Origin: DASSFZ01 sp036514635 | GTDB lineage: Bacteria > Chloroflexota > Anaerolineae > Fen-1058 | Length of the DNA: 5,074 nucleotides | NCBI GenBank assembly: GCA_036514635.1 | Contig: DATBWU010000082.1 | Coordinates: forward strand, 1-5,074 | Direction of reading: 5' to 3' | Shown: piece by piece, positions 4,432-5,074 of the stretch | Position numbering within the stretch: position 1 is the stretch's first letter | How the letters are laid out: the number at the start of each line of letters is the position of its first letter | Translations under genes and position numbers: made by a program | The notes under the pieces: generated by a model | Told to the model about the DNA's origin: nothing | What the model saw: the letters and a program-made list of their open reading frames with translations, nothing else | Database searches by the model: none

Positions 4432-5074
4432 TTACTCGGTGTTCTCGTTGTCGAGTGATGACACGACCTGCTCGATCCACTCCTCGAGGCTGGTCGCACC
4501 TGCCGTCGCGCGAGTGATGGGCGTCTCGCTCACGCGCTCAACCGGCAGGGTGAAGGTGAACGCTGCGCCCTGCCCGGCTTCGGAGCGCGTCCACACGTGC
4601 CCGCCCATGGCCTCGCACAACCCGCGCACGATCGACAGGCCGATGCCGAACCCGGCATGTGCCGCTTGAGGGGAATTCTCGCCACGGTAGAACGCTTCGA
4701 AGATGCGCTGCTGCTCCTTCGCCTCGAACCCGATGCCAGTGTCGATCACCGATACCGCCACATGCGCAGGCCGCTCGGTCGATTGACCATCCCACAGCGG
4801 CGCGGCGGCCAGCGTGATGCGCCCGTCGTCCGGCGTGAACTTCAGCGCGTTGCCGAGGAGTTGATCGAGCACCTGCCGCACGCGGGCGCGATCGGCGCGC
4901 ACGCTGGGCAGGTTAGGCCGGATGTTCACCTCGAGCGACACGTGGCGCGCGTCGAGGCGCGGGCGATAGGCGTTAGCGGCGTCGGCCAACAGCGCAGCCA
5001 CATCCACCTCTTCGACGCTTAATTCGATCCGGCCGCTATCGACTTCGTTGAACTGAAGCACGGCATCCGCCTGC
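4432..5074 (-). CDS. Sensor histidine kinase, C-terminal part (5' end outside window)
   Basis: The 214 visible codons are the end of a two-component sensor kinase. The first residues (QADAVLQFNEVDSGRIEL) look like the second helix of the dimerisation domain, so the phosphorylated His and any sensor domain lie beyond the right edge. Counting from the Val codon at 5061, the ATP-binding domain shows the N box (LLGNALKFTP, Asn71), the G1 box (DTGIG, 107-111), the F box (IFEAFYRGE, 120-128) and the G2 box (GFGIGLSIVRGL, 138-149). All ATP-site motifs are intact. The GTG at 5061 falls inside the dimerisation domain and is not the real start; the frame is open to the window edge. After the ATPase domain there is an extra tail of about 35 residues with the stretch SLEEWIEQVVSSLD. 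No response regulator is visible; it may lie upstream outside the window. Confidence 0.93.
   Translation of the reverse strand, partial: QADAVLQFNEVDSGRIELSVEEVDVAALLADAANAYRPRLDARHVSLEVNIRPNLPSVRADRARVRQVLDQLLGNALKFTPDDGRITLAAAPLWDGQSTERPAHVAVSVIDTGIGFEAKEQQRIFEAFYRGENSPQAAHAGFGIGLSIVRGLCEAMGGHVWTRSEAGQGAAFTFTLPVERVSETPITRATAGATSLEEWIEQVVSSLDNENTE

Noticed and set aside
4092..4499. Minus-strand open frame of 135 codons across the kinase-peptidase gap
   Set aside because: It overlaps two real genes out of frame and translates the inverted repeat (ITTEAQRTQR, PRALRVSVVHL), a familiar artefact of this repeat family.

Overview
The window is GC-rich bacterial chromosomal DNA with six protein genes, two of them cut by the window edges. 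Protein style suggests Chloroflexota or a similar environmental lineage: the PurA has GGDNAGH where E. coli has GGHNAGH, a small secreted protein has two LysM domains, and a RAYT family with the C-terminus GKGWDD is present. That placement is inference from recalled family resemblance. All genes are on the minus strand except the LysM gene.

Layout. 1-551 (-) is the N-terminal part of purA (adenylosuccinate synthetase), with a good RBS and a consensus -10 box upstream. 552-764 is a divergent intergenic region. 765-1169 (+) encodes a secreted two-LysM protein. 1189-1222 is a perfect-stem hairpin between this gene and the convergent histidine-phosphatase gene at 1221-1943 (-). 1984-2832 is a REP/RAYT module: a Y1 HUH transposase of the REP-associated type (2128-2745, -) with palindromic repeats of the GCGACTGAAGTCGC / TAACGACTTTAGTCGTTA type on both sides. 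2828-4333 (-) encodes an M32 metallocarboxypeptidase with every family motif intact. 4362-4428 is a second, unrelated inverted repeat of the ACCACGGAG type. 4432-5074 (-) is the C-terminal part of a sensor histidine kinase.

How it fits together. The genes do not form an obvious pathway. They look like separate housekeeping or accessory genes, separated by hairpins or repeats at most boundaries. The most interesting structure is the RAYT with its private repeats. Its outer edges match as 12-bp inverted repeats with one mismatch, and the right edge contains the stop codon of the M32 peptidase gene. No RNA gene, CRISPR array, phage or antibiotic-resistance gene was seen. I do not see an unequivocally new system; the REP/RAYT module is the best candidate for follow-up.
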